Shown here in pieces: positions 13,371-14,407 of a stretch of DNA of 14,407 nt. The stretch is taken from NCBI GenBank assembly GCA_913059105.1, contig CAJXRL010000040.1, positions 1 through 14,407 on the forward strand. Reading direction: 5' to 3'. The position numbers and the translations under genes are program-made. The stretch comes from an uncultured Flavobacteriales bacterium. GTDB lineage: Bacteria > Bacteroidota > Bacteroidia > Flavobacteriales_E > Vicingaceae. The notes beneath the pieces were generated by a model. The model ran no database searches, was not told the origin of the DNA, and saw nothing but the letters and a program-made list of their open reading frames with translations. How positions within the stretch are numbered: position 1 is the first letter of the stretch; the number at the start of each line of letters is the position of its first letter.

Positions 13371-14165
13371 GTGCAAGACACAATCCAATTACTATCTGCC
13401 AATAATTTGCCTCCTTTTTCATTGCCAGAAAAGGAAGTGAATTACAATGCATGGGTGGATACAGTTGCCGCGCAAAGCTCAGAATTTTCGACAGAATCGA
13501 TAAGCTACGATGGCATTGTGTTCGACTCAAGCTCTTCTGCATGGATTATAATTCTTCTGCTAATTGGATTTTCTTGTTTAGCAATTTCACGTTCCGTCTA
13601 TCGAAAACGGTTTGATATGCTGTATAAAACGTTGGGGAATTGGAAGCTTTCAAAACAAATCATTCGGTACGAAAAAGTTTATACACATCCAGTGAATATC
13701 CTAATGACTTTAAATTTTGTTTTGATTATTCCTTTATTCTTTAGCCTTATTTATGCAAAGCTTTTTAATCCCGTTATTCTAGTAGAACAGCACTATTTGT
13801 TGATTATGATTCCATTAATAGTTTATCTTCTCACAAAAACAGCATGTTATCAATTTAGCGGATGGTTGTGGAAAGAAAAACCGGTAATCGAAGAATACCT
13901 CTTTCAATCCAACTTATTTAATAAATATACAGGTGTAACCTTCCTAATTTTAACTTCACTAGTTGTTTATTCACCAATAGAACTTTCTATTTTAGCTAAA
14001 ATTGGGCTTATAACGTTAGGCTTGTTAGCTTTATTCCAACTAATTAGGGGAATCATGATTGGACTTGAAAATGGAAAGCATTTATTTTTCATAATTGCTT
14101 ATCTTTGCACCCTTGAAATTTTGCCCTGGTTAGTCATTGGAAAATGGATAAAAATCAGTTTGTAA
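13371..14165 (+). CDS. DUF4271 integral membrane protein
   Basis: This is a 264-residue inner-membrane protein of unknown function, typical of Bacteroidota. A soluble, weakly conserved N-terminus (1-55) is followed by six likely membrane helices at about 57-73, 108-127, 141-157, 186-203, 206-228 and 236-257. The C-terminal YLCTLEILPWLVIGKWI is the recognisable family signature. The GTG start at 13371 is chosen because the next upstream in-frame stop is at 13344-13346 and no other start codon lies between. It is followed after 40 bp by hemD, an arrangement I recall as conserved in Flavobacteriia. This suggests a link to tetrapyrrole synthesis or simply a stable operon. DUF4271 membership is from memory of the pattern, not a search. 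Confidence 0.82.
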   Translation: MQDTIQLLSANNLPPFSLPEKEVNYNAWVDTVAAQSSEFSTESISYDGIVFDSSSSAWIIILLLIGFSCLAISRSVYRKRFDMLYKTLGNWKLSKQIIRYEKVYTHPVNILMTLNFVLIIPLFFSLIYAKLFNPVILVEQHYLLIMIPLIVYLLTKTACYQFSGWLWKEKPVIEEYLFQSNLFNKYTGVTFLILTSLVVYSPIELSILAKIGLITLGLLALFQLIRGIMIGLENGKHLFFIIAYLCTLEILPWLVIGKWIKISL

Positions 14166-14205
14166 TTTCAATCTTCAAGTTACTAATATATAAATATTTT
14201 ACCCT

Positions 14206-14360
14206 TTGAAAGTAAAAACAATTTTAGTTTCTCAACCAAAACCGGAAACGGAAAAGTCCCCTTACTTTGACTTGTCAGACAAATGCAAAGTAAAAGTTGA
14301 CTTTAGATCATTTATTCATGTAGAAGGTATTGATTCTAAGGAATTTAGAACTCAAAAAGT
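14206..14360 (+). CDS. hemD: Uroporphyrinogen-III synthase, N-terminal fragment
   Basis: These are the first 51 codons of a HemD-type protein, cut by the contig end at the adapter junction. The full enzyme (about 250 residues) closes hydroxymethylbilane to uroporphyrinogen III in heme and siroheme synthesis. The visible N-terminus KVKTILVSQPKPETEKSPYF, then KVDFRSFIHVEGIDSKEFR, matches the Bacteroidota form of HemD: a beta strand, a proline-rich turn, then the RxFIxVEG segment. A TTG start is used, because an in-frame stop lies at 14191-14193 and no ATG or GTG intervenes. It is probably cotranscribed with the DUF4271 gene. Confidence 0.85.
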
Positions 14361-14407
14361 CTGTCTCTTATACACATCTCCGAGCCCACGAGACAGGCAG
14401 AAATCTC
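14361..14407. other. Illumina Nextera i7 adapter (not genomic)
   Basis: This is the reverse complement of the block at 1-46 plus one base. The mosaic end is at 14361-14379, then the read-2 adapter, index AGGCAGAA (N703) and the start of the i7 primer. Genomic sequence ends at 14360, inside hemD. Confidence 0.98.

Noticed and set aside
13336..13542. Minus-strand open frame of 68 codons
   Set aside because: It overlaps the start of the DUF4271 gene antisense; the DUF4271 frame has membrane helices and the family C-terminus.
1..14407. Perfect terminal inverted repeats containing the Tn5-type 19-bp mosaic end, suggesting a transposon
   Set aside because: The repeats include the read-2 adapter and index N703, have no transposase gene and fit library adapters exactly.

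Overview
The window is a 14.4 kb AT-rich contig from a member of the Bacteroidota, probably Flavobacteriia or a close relative. The evidence is the promoter style (TAnnTTTG -7 elements), sparse Shine-Dalgarno sequences, tandem-domain universal stress proteins, and a DUF4271 gene next to hemD. Both extreme ends (1-46 and 14361-14407) are not genomic. They are Illumina Nextera i7 adapter sequence with the same index, so the genes at both edges are cut by the assembly, not by biology.

Layout. (1) 47-601 (+): 3' part of a Crp/Fnr-family regulator. (2) 612-3507 (-): operon of a tandem universal stress protein (Usp), a TerB-like protein, a heavy-metal-associated (HMA) domain protein and a beta-CASP metallo-beta-lactamase-fold protein. 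(3) 3641-6682 (+): three-gene exporter operon (lipoprotein adaptor, FtsX/MacB-type permease, ABC ATPase). (4) 6903-7298 (+): OsmC-like protein. (5) 7409-7795 (-): coiled-coil protein of unknown function. (6) 7891-8706 (-) and 9029-9895 (+): divergent Usp genes. (7) 9971-11872 (-): cysteine-dioxygenase-like cupin, a small FGPAEAK-motif protein and a fourth Usp. (8) 12082 onward: ordinary metabolism, with a glutaryl-CoA-dehydrogenase-like enzyme (-), a DUF4271 membrane protein (+) and the start of hemD (+).

The main discovery is regulatory. Six intergenic Fnr-type palindromes (TGA-N6-TCA, one of them the canonical TTGATAAAAATCAA) serve seven promoters, which drive every transcription unit between 612 and 11872. 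In all seven, the palindrome centre lies exactly 29.5 or exactly 51.5 bp upstream of a -7 element ending in TTTG. The two distances differ by 22 bp, about two helical turns, as expected for class II and class I activation. One box is shared by the divergent usp and exporter operons. The two promoters I find for the metabolic genes (12082 onward) have perfect -7 elements and no box. The Crp/Fnr protein at 47-601 keeps the Glu and Arg that read the GA core in Fnr/Crp recognition helices, so it is the natural candidate regulator.

The inferred picture is a compact Crp/Fnr-controlled stress island, probably responding to low oxygen or redox state. It combines four Usp proteins, an RNA-processing-type MBL protein, metal and thiol proteins, an exporter and several uncharacterised small proteins. 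The low-oxygen signal is inferred from the box type only. Nothing in the visible part of the regulator shows what it senses.
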